64,000 bases of DNA, taken from NCBI GenBank assembly GCA_936450465.1, contig OW388304.1:14179061-14243060 (forward strand), in the 5' to 3' direction. The notes beneath the pieces are model-generated. The model worked only from the letters and a program-made list of their open reading frames with translations. It ran no database searches and had not been told where the DNA came from. This stretch comes from Gibbula magus. Its lineage: Eukaryota; Mollusca; Gastropoda; Trochida; Trochidae. Each line of letters begins with the position of its first letter. The first letter of the stretch is position 1. This document shows, one piece after another, positions 25,201 through 39,800 of the stretch. Position numbers and translations under genes: made by a program.

Positions 25201-28200
25201 GGAATGTAAGTGCATACGTTCTGTGCAAACCTTGGGATGTAGGCATATTGGAAACAAACCCTGAACTGACATGAGCTGACACGACTTGAGTTCGAACCCA
25301 TCTCCCAAGTGAAGGCAATGTCTCATTAATCTTGAAGGGTCGAGATGCATGCCGAACCAGCAAAGGGAGTAACGCTTGACATAGGAAAACATTGAACCTT
25401 AAGGGTGACTTGAAACGACTACAACATGGATCGGAAGTTGTCGTTGAAAACATTAAATATTTTGACGCCAATCGCTAAAATGATCTTTTTCGTGAACCCA
25501 ATGACCGGGGAAAAGCTCACATCGACGTTAACTAGTACTGTTCCTGGTTGGTGAACAGAGTCTGAGAAAGGAATGCAACAACTCATAAATAACCAAACGG
25601 TGAAGCAACGCGTTTAACATTAAAAACTGGTCTTAACATCGCGTCCGAACGCTATCAATGTACTCTTTGCGTTGAACTTTCACGAAGTTTCATGTACATT
25701 TACGAAATTTACATGGAATTTCGAGAAATGTCTTCGTAGACATCCATATTGAATTCAAGTACAGTAGGGGGTGGGGTGGTAATTGTTTAGCATTACATCA
25801 TGTGATAGGAATGAAACATGCTGGTATTTTTGAGAATTGAGCACAGAGAACGAGCTATTGGTACACTAAATACACTGATGGAGCAGGATGTCATAGGGAC
25901 AAAAAGGGCAATACAAGTACTCAGACGGCTGACAGCATCAGCTAGAAGTGTTGATGCTTCCATACGTGCTGGGGCTGACAACACAAGATACTGACTTTTG
26001 TTGAATTGTCCGTCGTCATTTAGAGCCACTTTTGGTGCTCGAAAACCGGACTCTCAGCTATCCTCGTTTCAAATACACAATGTGTGACAATGGTTACCTG
26101 TAGTTAACCCTTTTCTCATTCCAAATGTTGTCTACACCTAAACTTTTTGAATATAATAGTGACATTTAATTTTTTTTAGTTTGTTGTTTTGTGATATGGT
26201 GAAAAAATGAGGTGACGACTCTAATGTCGGTGATTTTGTGTTATATGTGTCACTGTTAAAGACTCAAAAGCGTCTGGGTGGCTTCTCTGTACCCATTCAC
26301 TATACTCGTTCAAGGTGTTGGAAAACACATGATGGCTGATATTACATTATTTCGTAATTAATCGTATCAAATTGTAGTATCTAATATTATACAATTTATT
26401 ATATTAAATTAATTATATTATTACAAGTGGACTTGTAAATCGTAACTTACCGTCTTTGTTCTTGCAGATGTATGATACGGAAACAACCAAACTGTCAACG
26501 TTGGGATAATTACCAGTCAAGGCAGAGGGTGAACAATCAGTGAGTGTTTTGTATATACATCTGTATGCCTGCTGCATGTCATTCTGGTTTCTGAAAACAA
26601 GGAGATTCAAATGTAAACCATGACATTAATGCGTCTTTTAATTAATGCGAGTAATGTCTGTAGTATAATAAAAGGTGTTGGGATATAAGTCAAGGCAAGA
26701 AAGTAGTAATTCCAGGAAATAATCCTGTCCTTCTAAATGTCCTTCAAAGACTTAACAACCTAATGTCATAGCAAGGAGTGGTTATTGATATCGACCTTTG
26801 AGCCGGTAACTCGGCGAACACAGGACCTCTCACGTTCCTTAAAGGTACATTCATTGCGTTTCATAAAGATATATTTGGCTTCAAAACGTTCCAAATCACC
26901 ACATGTGCTGTGTACAGTACAAATAAATTCACTCAGCTTGCATATTTATCCCCAATCGCCAAATATATCATAATTACATTATTTCCAATTCAAATTGAGT
27001 AACATCATTATGCATGTGTAGAAACCGAAACTGCACGTCCCATTTACATGCACAGTAGTAATATGACCTATTAAACATTATCAACTCAAATTTGTCTTTT
27101 TGTCTGTATAAAATAAGATTCCAAAATTACGTTTGACTCATTGAAGCGCGCCACACGCTGTGCATTGTCCGGTTTTCGATCAGAAATCACTACTTTGACC
27201 ATCATATCGTCAATATGTTAAGTCTACTATAATCAAAATGGTAATTTTCGGTAACAGTAGGTATTTCTCGATAAAGTAACACTATTTATAACGTTTGCAA
27301 CGTGTGACCCCCATCAACACAATGGATGTACCTTTAATGCAGCTTTACCATGATTGTGATGAAAGTGTACTCACGAGCATATGACTTGAATTCTTTTTGC
27401 AGTGACGAAGCTTATGCTTGCTCCTCCTTGACGATAGAAGAGGTACATTATGTCTGCTTCTGGAATACCTGTTTCGGACACACAGGCATCTATTTTGTTC
27501 TGAAACTCCGGACACTGAGGACTCTGAGCATTGCAGCTGATAATTGCTGGAAAATCGAAATAATGTATTGAAAGTTAAAATTCAATGAATTTTGATTGGA
27601 TACTAGTCTTATATTCGGCAGCGTCCGCCCGTTCGTATATAAGTCCGTACGGAATGGAATAACTCAACTACTATTCACTTTATTCTTTTCATATTTTGCA
27701 TATATGTTCATCATAATGAGAGTATTGTTCTAACAGTCACAACACGACTTTGCCAGCCTTGACAACGCGATATCTCAAGCACCGTTCACTGGATCATCAT
27801 ATCTTTCACAAAGCTTTTCCAAGGGAAGACAAATCGCGGATTTGATTTTCGTGACCTTGACGTTATTTTCAAGGTCACAGCCGAACTTTGAATTTTTTGG
27901 AACGTGACCTTGCATGTTAAGATTATCAGCAGACTATTTCAAGAACCTGGATTCTGATTTCTGAAAAATGCATTTTAATGTATATAGATCAATGTTCTTC
28001 CATTTAAGTAGCATGTCCAATCGATGTTGGTAGCCTTTACGTTATTGTTCATTTTCCGTCGCGCTTTGCTGCGGGATACGGATGGCGTGTCACATGATCA
28101 AATCACTTGACAGTGGGACACGCTTTGAGACAAAATGGCGATTATCAATGCATTGTAATACGAAAGAGGTTAAACATGGGTGTTAAAAGGTGTGCTTGGG

Positions 28201-31145
28201 GGAAACGTAAGAGTGATTCGCGAATAATACATAAACAATGCATTAATGGTGTGTATTGTGTGAGATTTCCAAAACCAAATACGCAACCAGATAAATGTGT
28301 TCGCTGGATTCGTGATTGCTCTCACGCCGATGATTTTTCGCCGCCACAGGATAACACCTGACACTTACGTCTGTTCACTTCATGTCATCGGTGGGAAAAG
28401 GCCAATCATTGAACATCCAGACCCAATCCCGGCAACTGCACTTTTTACGACTTACGATTCTTGCTTTGAAAAATCGTCTGGTGAAATTATGGCTGCATTA
28501 TGATGGTGTACCTCAGGGTTCAGTGTTAGGCCCAGTTCTCTTCAGTCTCTACACAGCCCCACTTGCCACTGTGATAGACAATCACAAACAAGACCATCAC
28601 CTGTACGCTGATGACACTCAGCTGTGGACTCTATTCCAACCGGAACCTAGCTCGGCTGCTTTAACAGCGAGTATGACGTCTGACTGCTGCAACTCAATCA
28701 AGTCGTGGATGGACACCAATGCTCTAAAACTGAATGAAGAGAAGACTGAATCAATTCTTCTTGGTCAACCTGCAAAACGTGCCAAGTGCAGTATTTCAGT
28801 CTGTAACATCCCCATCCAACTTTTATCCACTGTCAAAGTTCTTGGTGTGATACTTGATCAAGACCTCAATATGGCAGAGCATGTCAAACACATTGCAAAG
28901 TCCTGCAACTTCCATCTACGGAACATCAGCAGAGTTAGACCATACCTCACCAAGGAGGCTTCCACCACTCTTTGTATGAGTCTAGTGATGTCCCGTATAG
29001 ACTACTGCAATAGTCTCCTGGCAGGATCTCCAGCATGCATCACAGACCAGCTTCAGCGTGTCCAGAACACAGCCGCTCGTATAACCACTCTCACTCCAAG
29101 ACACAACCACACCACCCCTGTGCTTAAAGGCCTTCACTGGTTGCCAGTCCAGTACAGAATCCCGTTCAAGCTCCTCTGTTTCGCCCACCAATGCAGGACT
29201 AACACAGCTCCAGGCTACCTCTCGGAGTTACTTCATCCCTACGTGCCAACGAGATCACTCCGGTCTGAAAATCAGTGCCTCTTTACCATCCCCAAAGTCA
29301 GACTCTCAAAGTATGGAAAATGCTCATTCTCCTTTGCCGCTGCACAAGAATGGAACGCTCTTCCACAAACTATTCGCTCCTTTGCTGACTATCAGACTTT
29401 CAAACGCCTCCTGAAAACTCACTATTTCAACCAAGCATTCTGCTGACTTTCCTGTGGACTTCTATGACTCTATTTGTGCGCTTTGAGCAGGATATCCAGC
29501 CTGGAAAAGCGCAATATAAGTGTTCTCATTATTATTATTATATATTATTATCTCCTGTCAGTCACCTCACTACCCACTGTCTATGTGATTATTGTTACGG
29601 TTAATTCATTTTTTAAATTTTGCTAAACTTTTATGCCGCCTATATATATATTTCATTATTTTCTAGTACTTACTGATAATTGATATAATTAATAATTAAT
29701 TATTAATATATCTGAACTGAGTTTGAATACGTTCATGTCATGTAATATAGGTGTTAAATTTGTTTTGTGAAGTTTTGTGCACAAATTCCTAATCAATTAC
29801 TACTTATTGCTGAGCTTGAATATTGAATCAACATGAGAAAGCACAATCATATATGCCTTTTACAAAATCATGAATTAAAATTACTGAAAGTATTTTTCAT
29901 TATTTTTAAGTTTAAAATGTTATTGTAACGTAAGATATAAGAAAGAAAAACAGTTAGATATTCAAATATGATAAGAGATTTTAATATTTAACTACATTTC
30001 AATATGATATATATGTTCATTTTACAGCAGGAGGATTATATTTATTTTTAAAACATATTCTACTTTATTCATGTACATAATATAAATAGACAAATGTATT
30101 AATTTGTTACTGAAAAATACTATGAATTTGTTTTACTGAACAATTTTGAACCTGTGACAATATGTCTATTGTTTTACTTTTGAAGAGTTTCCTGCTCTAG
30201 AAACATGACTTTGTTACAATACATTTTCTCATACCTCTCCATGTTTGATAGCACATTCAGTGTTAATATATTTACTTAATCAGACTTCATGAAATAAATG
30301 CATTTCTTAACACTGAATTTGTTCTTTGTTGTTTTATATCTTTATTTATCAATGAATGTGTGGGGAGGGAGTGTTTGGTGTATTCGGTTTACAGTCAATA
30401 GATCTGAGGTTCGAATCCCGTCTCAGCAACTTTGCAACTACTGCAGTAGAGAATACTTGTTTATGAGGAAAGGTATTGATGCAATACTTTCTTGACTTCC
30501 ATCACAGTAGTACCATCCATGATTTCTGTCTGCAGGATTTAAATCAATGAATGTAGATACATATTTGTGGATTGAAATGTCATTTGTAGTATTGACTTGA
30601 CAGATTAATCTAGATTGTATAAAAAAAAACCTCAAATGAATAACGCAGCTCTTGTGCAAAACAAGCCAATACTTGTTGGAGGAGGGATGTTCGATACCTC
30701 TAAATGCCAGCAGGCCCCTTTTAACGAAGCCTTTATCCGTCTTGATGTCATCTCAATAATTAATTATATTCCCGGTGGAGTCTACTAACGCCTACGAGGA
30801 CAAACGCCTACGGTCTTAAACAAACAACTTTATGCACCAGTGGTTTTGATTTTTACAGCCTTCAACCTTTCCTCAAAGTGGAATGGCCTCCCAAAACTTC
30901 TACATGCCATAACTTCTACATGCCAAAACTTCAACAAAAAGTCAAATAAAAATTCTGTCATTACCTATGTTATAATGGAACAACCAAGGAAGTGATTTAA
31001 ATGTAATTTGCCAAAACTTCAACAGCTTATTGAGGAGTCATTGGGGTAGAGGATTACCGGAGTAGAGGGGGGGGGGGGGGGGGTAATTTGCCAAAACTTC
31101 AACAGCTTATTGAGGAAGTCATTGGGGTAGAGGATTACCGGAGTA

Positions 31146-31178
<33 letters not shown>

Positions 31179-34100
31179 GGGGTGGGTGGGGATTAGAGGA
31201 TTAGAGGATTAAAACAGGTCCAGCTTATTCACTTACTAAAGAAGATGACAGACGACAGATGACAAACTATAGTATATAAACCAGTCAGTCAGTCAGTCAG
31301 CAGTATGAATATGCAAAATGGCTGGCATAAGAAAGGTAGAGTTTGTTACGTCGCAGAAAGGAACACAGCAAGTCTTGCTAGATGGCTATGTGTAACAGGA
31401 ATGTTGTCCGGCAAACATGCATACACTGGAAGTGTGTAAAGTCTACATGCAAAGGAAGGTTATCAACGTCGGGAGACTTCGTTAGGAATGTCACGGACCA
31501 CATCCATGCCCCAGAAGTGGTGTAGAAGTGAAAGGATGTTTTTTCCACTATTGCCAGGCCATTTGGCGCAAGACCCAGGACCTCGGACTGGCCGTTCAGT
31601 ACAAAGAAGACCCTGCTGTCCAGACCTGGATCAGAAGGGCTGCCGGCCTTGCCCTTCTACCCGTCGACGTCGTCCAGGACACTTGGGTTGATGCCATGGA
31701 GTCAGCCCCAGAGGTGCCGCGAGCGACAGCATTCAATGACTACATTGTCTCCACGTGGGTCGACGACGATGCTAGATTCCCCATCCACCTCTGGAATCAT
31801 CACTTGACAGTCGGACCACGCACAAACAATAACTTGGAGGGGTTTCACCACAGACTGAATCTGACCGTGCCCCATCGACACCCGAACATTTTCAAGTTCG
31901 TCGAAGTTATCAAGAAGATAGAAGTTGCAGACAAGGCCAAGATATCGCAACTTGAACTTGGAGCCGCTCCACCCGCAAGAAAACGAGTCTACAGGGAGAC
32001 AGAAAATCGCCTGACGAGACTGAAGGACAAGCTGCTCACCAGGCAGAAAACACCAATGGAATTCCTTGATGCTGTCGGCCACCTCCTGAAACTTTCATAA
32101 GTCAAGATGCTTTCTTTTTACAAGCGATTGTATTGAACCAGTCCTAGAATGTTCCACAAAGAAACATCGGGGTGAGTGCACGAACTTAAATGATGATAAA
32201 ATACCGTCGGCTGTAGAATCTTCAAACTTAACAAGCAAGCCAGGACAATGTGTGAAAACTATTGAAGACGTGTTAAAGGCTATCGCCGATCAGACTGTCC
32301 ACCTCGATGCTAAAATAAATGCTATGGAAGATAAGATCTTAGACAAAGTGAAGGCTATGATGAAGAAGGACATTGATGATGTGAAAAATGGTGTCAAAGG
32401 TCAACTAGCTGAGGTGAGGGGTGAGATTAAGAACGTTCTAAAATCACAGGATAATCTGGGGAGAAGCCTGAGGAAAGAGATTGAAGAAATTAGAAGCATA
32501 GATAAGGATCGGAAACAGGACTTTGTAAACTGCAACATTGAACTCCGTAATGTGTCTTTGTCCTACGACGAAACATACACCATTAAAGATACTGTGAATG
32601 ATATCATCAACAGTGGCCTAGACTTACAGGATGTCAGTGTGGAGAAAGCAGAACGAAAAGACTCTAGAAATCCTAAATATCCTGGAGCGGTAATTGCGGA
32701 ATGTAAATCAAACGCCGATCGAGACACAATTCTGAAGGCAAAGCGTAGATTAAAGGACAGTGAGGACTACAGCAATGTTTACATCGATGCAGACAAACCC
32801 CTACATGAGCGTGTCATGGAGTCGAACATGCGCGTGTTGGCTGACACCATAGGGAACGACGTGCTACAAGTGAGGGGCAGTCGACTACAGAGATCAGCGA
32901 GACAACATCATCAACGACACAGAGACGACGCCGGATGGACAGATCGCCGACGGACGAGTGGATCACACCGGGAGAGAGATCAACGTAGACCCGTCAGCCA
33001 CGACACGAGAGAAACACGTGGTGACAATGTTTATGTTTACAGACCACGTCACGAGGTGAACGACGCTGTTTGGACGACAGTAGAACGACGTGATAGGAGG
33101 CCAGCCAACCGGGGAACCTACGGTGACACCCGAACCAATAGAAACCAGCCATCACATCGTCGCTAGGTCAAGTGCGGGTCATGGAATGTCAAAGGTTGGA
33201 CACGGGATACGCATTCACAGAACGCTTTACTACGAGAAATGTGTTGTAAATATAGTGATTGTGACATTATAGGTATTACTGAAACGCATCTACGTGATAA
33301 CGATGTTATATGTGCTGATGGTTATGTGTGGTTTGGACACAACAGAACAGAACTTCATAAACAAGCACCAAGAGGCTCAGGTGGTGTTGGTTTTTTAGTT
33401 AAAAGTGAATTTCTTGAATATTATGATGTTGACATTAAAGATAAAACATGTGAGGGTATACTATGGCTTAGCATAACGAATAAGGTCAACTGTATTACAA
33501 AATATATTTGTGTGTGCTATTTACCCCCAGACAATTCTTCCAGGAATATCAACGGTTAACATTTTTATGACACTTTATTATCACAGGTATTTGAATTTAA
33601 AAATGTGTGTTTCATCATCGGAGATTTCAACAGCAGATGCGGAGAGGAGGCTGACTTTATTGAGGGCATTGATAACTTGCCTGTGAGACAGGTGAATGAC
33701 TTTTCCCAAAATGCCAATGGTAAACTTTGTATTGATTTTTTAATTAGTGCAAACATGTGTATGCTCAATGGACGTTCATAATCTATGAATGACTTTACTT
33801 TTATCTCACAACAGGGCAAGTCTGTTGTAGATTACTGTTTTATTCCTTATGAAACTTTAGAAAGTTTTAGTAATTTTTCTGTGATAAGGCCCAGTGTTTT
33901 AGTTAGTGAAGCTGGCTGTGTGGGTGTGATTGACGGGGAAGCTCTCTTAAAACTTGATCATTCGATGCTGAAGTGGGACTGCGTGTTGTTCGACTTAGTC
34001 AGCAGGCACGACGTAGTGGAAGACTCAGATGACATAAGAGAGGTGATTATGACGCGGGATCCACCAGGGGATTTTCTTAATTCTGAAGAAGTTAATCTTA

Positions 34101-36812
34101 GACTGTCAAAAGTGATAACAGACTTAGAGAACTTCAACTCGGATCAATATGCAATAAACAGTGCTTATAACAGTTGTGTTGAGATCATACACTGTGAAAT
34201 GAGAGACAAACTCCCGGTCAGAAAGATACATACTTCGATTCGTAGCAATAAGAAACGACGGTGTAAGAATCCGTGGTGGAATGACTTTTTAACACAAAAG
34301 TGGAATATTATGTGTGTAGCTGAAAGGGTTTGGTGCAAGGCTAGTGGTGCAGAAAAGAAAAGATTAAAAGCACATTTTATTGATGCAAGGAAGGATTTCG
34401 ACCGTTGTGTTCAACGCGCCAAGAGACAGTACAGAAGTAAGATGCACAAAGAATTAGAGAATATGTGTAAAGAAAATCCGACTGAATTTTGGAAATCAAT
34501 AGGGAAAGTTGGAGTGGGAAGTGAAAGGCAGAAAGTTATTCCATGGGAGGTTGTTGCAGCTGATGGAAGCGTTATTAGAGACAAGCCCGCTGTCATAAAT
34601 AGGTGGAGAGAGGACTTTGAGAATCTGTTAAATGGTGACGTAACTATGGGTGATGATGATGTCATCAAGGAAAATTAAGACGATGGAGATGGAACTTTCA
34701 ACGAATTCATTACTTTACAGGAGGTAGAGCAAGCTGTAAAGAGATCTAAAGACGGGAAAGCGCCAGGAATCGACGAGATCCCCAGTCAGCTGTTAAAAGG
34801 AGAACCAATTATAAAAACCCTTCATCGTCTTTTCAACGTATGTTTTAATAGTTCTTGTGTACCTGATATGTGGTCTAAAAGTATAATATGCCCTATTCCA
34901 AAATCTTCTTGTACAGACCCACGAGACCCGATGAGCTACAGAGGACTCACTCTTGCCCCCGTTATTTACAAACTGTACTGCTGTGTTTTAAATGCAAGAC
35001 TTTCAACGTGGGCAGAAAGTCATGATATATTAAATGATGTCCAAAACGGGTTCAGAAAAGGTCGGTCCACTATTGATCATGTTTCAACTTTAACCACCAT
35101 AATTGAAAACAGGAAGCTGTGTAAGAAACCTACATTTACAGCGTTTATAGACTTTCAAAAGGCGTATGACTGGATAGACAGAGGAGAGCTGTGGAAGAAA
35201 CTAAGTAACAGTGGTGTGCATGGGAAGATGCTCTCGGCCATAAAGTCTCTATACAAGAATGTGCAATGTTGTGTACGAGTCAACCAGATGAAATCTGAGT
35301 GGTTTGACGTCACCCGGGGATTAAAACAAGGTTGTCTTCTGTCACCCCTGCTTTTTAATATGTACATAGATGAACTTTTAGATACTATTACTGCACTAGG
35401 AAGAAGTGTTCGTGTTGAAGATGAAGTTATTTCTATATTAGCGTATGCAGACGACATTGTGTTAATCGCCGAATCCGAAACTGACTTAAATTTTATGTTA
35501 TCCGCATTGAATACATGGTGTGATGAGAACAAGATGTCAATCAACGGGGACAAGTCAAAGATCATCCACTTCAGGGGACCTGCGATGCAGCAAACAGATA
35601 AAGTGTTTAAAATTGGAGATACGACATTGGATATTTGTCCTCAATATCAATATCTGGGAATTATGTTGGATGAACATTTGAATTATAACGTAATGGTGAA
35701 GTGTGCAGTAAAATCAGCAAGCAGAGCCCTAGGTCTCCTAATCGCTAAATTCAAGCACCTCGGAGGAATGCCTTTCAGCGTATATACCAAGCTATACGAA
35801 ACAATGGTATGGTCGATTCTAGATTATGGTGCTGGTATATGGGGGACCAGAGAACACTCTATGGTCAACGCTCTTCATCACAGAGCTCTCAGGTTCTTCA
35901 TGGGTGTTGGCAAATACACCCCGAACTTAAGTGTGAACGGCGACTCAGGTTGGATACCCCCCGTAGTGAGACAGTGGAAGGCAGTAACTAGAACATTTGC
36001 ACGACTTACCAGCATGAACCAAAGACGGGTAAATAAGAAGGTATTTGTATGGTCAAAGGTAAAGAACAGAAAGTGCTGGACTCGACGAGTTAAGGAGTAC
36101 ATGGATGAAATTGGATTGGGACATTTAGCAAGCTGTGAAACGCTAGAGAGTCGTCTGTTTACCCAAACTGTAACCAACATAACTTTCAACAGATATACAC
36201 GACAATGGAGACACAAGCTGAATGCTGACCCTAGCTATAACCGTTCGTCCACAGGCCTTGGAAAACTCCGTCATTACAGACAGTATAAAAGGGCGTTTCA
36301 AGTTGAGAGCTACCTCATTTCCCCCCCTGCCGAGATCACACAGATCCGCCCTAGCTAAGTTCAGGTGTGGAGTAGCACCACTCAGAGTCGAAACCGGACG
36401 GTATGAAAACCTGCATTTTAATCAAAGATTGTTTTAATTGTAGTGATATTGTAGAAGATGAAATGCACTTTTTATTGTTTTGCCCTTTATATCAATCTGT
36501 TAGAGATGAATTATTTGTTTCTTGTTTTAATAAGCTAGAAGGTTTTAATCTATTACCGCCAAACGAACAGTTTTATGCCATACTCAACAATCCCGTTTTA
36601 ACTTTTGATAGTGCCAAGTCCTGCAATAGTATTCTTCGTTTACGTCGTAATCTTTTATATGGATAATTTATGCAATATTTTAGTTACTTTTATTGATGTA
36701 CATGCTTTTACTCTATATTCAATATATTTTATGTTTTATAAATTGACACAGTGTCTCTCATAATCGCTGAGCGATTGGTTGTATATACACAAGTGAGACA
36801 AAAATAAAACAA

Positions 36813-36845
<33 letters not shown>

Positions 36846-39800
36846 TCACTTACTAAAGAAGATGACAGACGACAGATGACAAACTATAGTATATAAACCA
36901 TGTCAGTCAGCAGTATGAATATGCAAAATGGCTGGCATAAGAAAGGTAGAGTTTGTTACGTCGCAGAAAGGAACACAGCAAGTCTTGCTAGATGGCTATG
37001 TGTACAACAAGAATGTTGTCCGGCAAACATGCATACACTGGAAGTGTGTAAAGTCTACATGCAAAGGAAGGTTATCAACGTCGGGAGACTTCGTTAGGAA
37101 TGTCACGGACCACATCCATGCCCCAGAAGTGGTGAAGAAGTGAAAGGATGTTTTTTCCACTATTGCCAGGCCATTTGGCGCAAGACCCAGGACCTCGGAC
37201 TGGCCGTTCAGTACAAAGAAGACCCTGCTGCCCAGACCTGGATCAGAAGAGCTGCCGGCCTTGCCCTTCTACCCGTCGACGTCGTCCAGGACACTTGGGT
37301 TGATGCCATGGAGTCAGCCCCAGAGGTGCCGCGAGCGACAGCATTCAATGACTACATTGTCTCCACGTGGGTCGACGACGATGCTAGATTCCCCATCCAC
37401 CTCTGGAATCATCACTTGACAGTCGGACCACGCACAAACAATAACTTGGAGGGTTTTCACCACAGACTGAATCTGACCGTGCCCCATCGACACCCGAACA
37501 TTTTCAAGTTCGTCGAAGTTATCAAGAAGATAGAAGTTGCAGACAAGGCCAAGATATCACAACTTGAACTTTGGAGCCGCTCCACCCGCAAGAAAACGAG
37601 TCTACAGGGAGACAGAAAATCGCCTGACGAGACTGAAGGACAAGCTGCTCACCAGGCAGAAAACACCAATGGAATTCCTTGATGCTGTCGACCACCTCCT
37701 GAAACTTTCATAAGTCAAGATGCTTTCTATTTACAGAAACAAAAGTGACAAACAATTACATAGTGCTGAAATTATGTGGAAAAACAATTATTTTTGATAT
37801 TTGATATCTAATATTTATATGCTGAACTTATGTGAAAACAATGTTTTTTTATATTTGATATCTGATATTTACATGTGAGAATAAACAGTTATACAGCCTA
37901 CAACCTGTTCATGTATCTTATTTCCTTTGTAGAAGTTTTGGCACATTAATCGGACTAGTCCATTCTTACTTGAGGTAATGACCATGTGCAGTGGACCCTG
38001 AACTGTGTTGTTTTAGTCTGAAGAAGTTATGGCATGTAGAAATTTTGGGAGGTCACCGAATGGCCCATTACTTTGTGCACTTCTGCCTCCAACCCGTTAC
38101 CGTGTGCACTAATTTTCATTTCATTCATTTACCATATATTCATTGGATCATTATAGTATACATATGAAATCATTGATAAAAGATAAAAGATGGTTTTGAT
38201 CATCATACAACCCGTTACTTTGTGCACTAATTTTCATTTCATTCATTTTACCGAATATTTATTGTATCAATATAGTATACATATGAAATAAAAGATAATG
38301 ATAAGATGTATGTCATAAGTACGGTAAGTGAATAAATTGAGAAGTGTGAAAATAAATCATTGGTTTTGATCATTGTTATTCCAAATTGTTATTCACAATG
38401 ATCAGTCATGTAACTTGTTGACATTATCGGCAAATTTTTGGCTAAACTTTACAACCAGTCATTGAATGTGATTGACATTAAATTGACATAACAAAAATTC
38501 AGGTTCATATGTTATTGAAAATAATCTGAGACACTGTTGTTTGGGTGTTATTGAACTATTATTTGCTAGTATTCTTAAATTCCTAATGTTTGGTGATACG
38601 TATCTTATCGTGACATTTCTTGTGATACTCAGGTCTAATAATTATTATGATGGCAAATTTGAAGTTTAAGAAAACTGGGCCTCATTCAGTTACTGGTATT
38701 GTTCTTTTATATCAGATGCTGACCCAGTCCACAAATCTGTGAAGTTAGTGAAAGTCACAAAAAAAGAAAAATGTAAACCAACGTTTTAAAGTATCATGGC
38801 TCTTATAATGCAAAAAGGTAATTCGCTGAGATTATTACAAAGATTAATTTTGAATGAAACATTCTATACAATCAACTATCCAAACACTTTTTTCATCATT
38901 TGCTAAATCCCAATCATTACTTCTAGCTGTTAAAAGACAAGTGTGAATGATAAAAAAGCCAGCTTAAATTAGCATGATAGTTGAAATATTAAAATCAAAG
39001 TGGAAATCCCACCTAACGGCATGGAGGGACACACATTTTGATTTTAACATATAGAGTGATACATAATATATAGATAACTTTAATCACTATATTGTGTCAA
39101 CCTTTGAGCATATATAAACCTCCGATGAGAGGTTTAAATCTGCATTAAATCATTTAATCCACCCTGTCCCATCATTCGCTCACTCAGTCGGCGATTTACC
39201 CGACAAAACAGTGGATCATGCAGATTCAGCATTGTTTTCTTGTTCAAGCTATCAAAAAGTGGAAATACTATTATTTATTATATGAAAATTAAATAGTTAC
39301 CAAAAATCCCCGAACTTTTTGTTCGTGAAAGAACGTGAAGGTAACTTCCGTCTAACTGTGGAATGAAAACGCGGTATCTGTTTTACCGGTTTATTTTAGT
39401 TTTCTTTGGTGTTTTACACATTGTTTCCAAGCACGACATTCATGCTTTCGTACAGTGGACTCAAGAGAAGGGAGGTAACTCTAAATGTACACTTTCATTT
39501 GAAAAAAAAAGATTTTTAGATAACGTTACTCGAATTGTGTGAAATTTACTTGTTACGTTACTCGAACGAGATTTGCATACAAGGATACTGATTTTGTAAA
39601 TGCATACGATAATTCAGACGTAAATGTACGATGGAAGGTCGTTGTGTCGGTCGAAGACAACTGCGCGAGGACAGGCACGAATCTCGCGATTATGTGTTTC
39701 TGGAAGTGTGTTCCGTTTTGAAAATCTCTTGAAAAACACTCTTAACCTTTATTGTTTTTGTACTAGTCTTGAATCTCTTTTGGTTTCCCTGCAAGCACAT

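Larger units (their letters stand above)
32123..36842 (+). mobile_element. Second LINE (5'-truncated), inside the MULE, with a (TCTG)n tail
   Basis: The element is about 4.7 kb between the two MULE-fragment copies. ORF1 is already open at the left junction without an ATG, so the 5' end is truncated inside ORF1. The 3' end is ...AAAAATAAAACAAT followed by about seven TCTG units to 36842. Copy 2 of the flanking repeat begins immediately after. The content is ORF1 (to 33166), then the endonuclease-RT frame (33167-36358 and beyond), then a zinc-knuckle C-terminus. The coding region has three TAA stops and two frameshifts and is dead, unlike the LINE at 18799-23811. Confidence 0.85.
30887..38052. 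mobile_element. MULE-like DNA transposon remnant with inverted ends, invaded by a LINE
   Basis: A 31-base inverted repeat with one mismatch lies at 30887-30917 (CCTCCCAAAACTTCTACATG...) and 38022-38052. Further subterminal copies of CCAAAACTTC(T/A)AC occur inside both ends. The interior holds FLYWCH and MULE-transposase fragments in two copies (31226-32122 and 36843-37735), separated by a LINE. Mutator-like elements typically have long, imperfect inverted ends, which fits. I could not define the outer ends or a 9-base target duplication. Confidence 0.6.
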
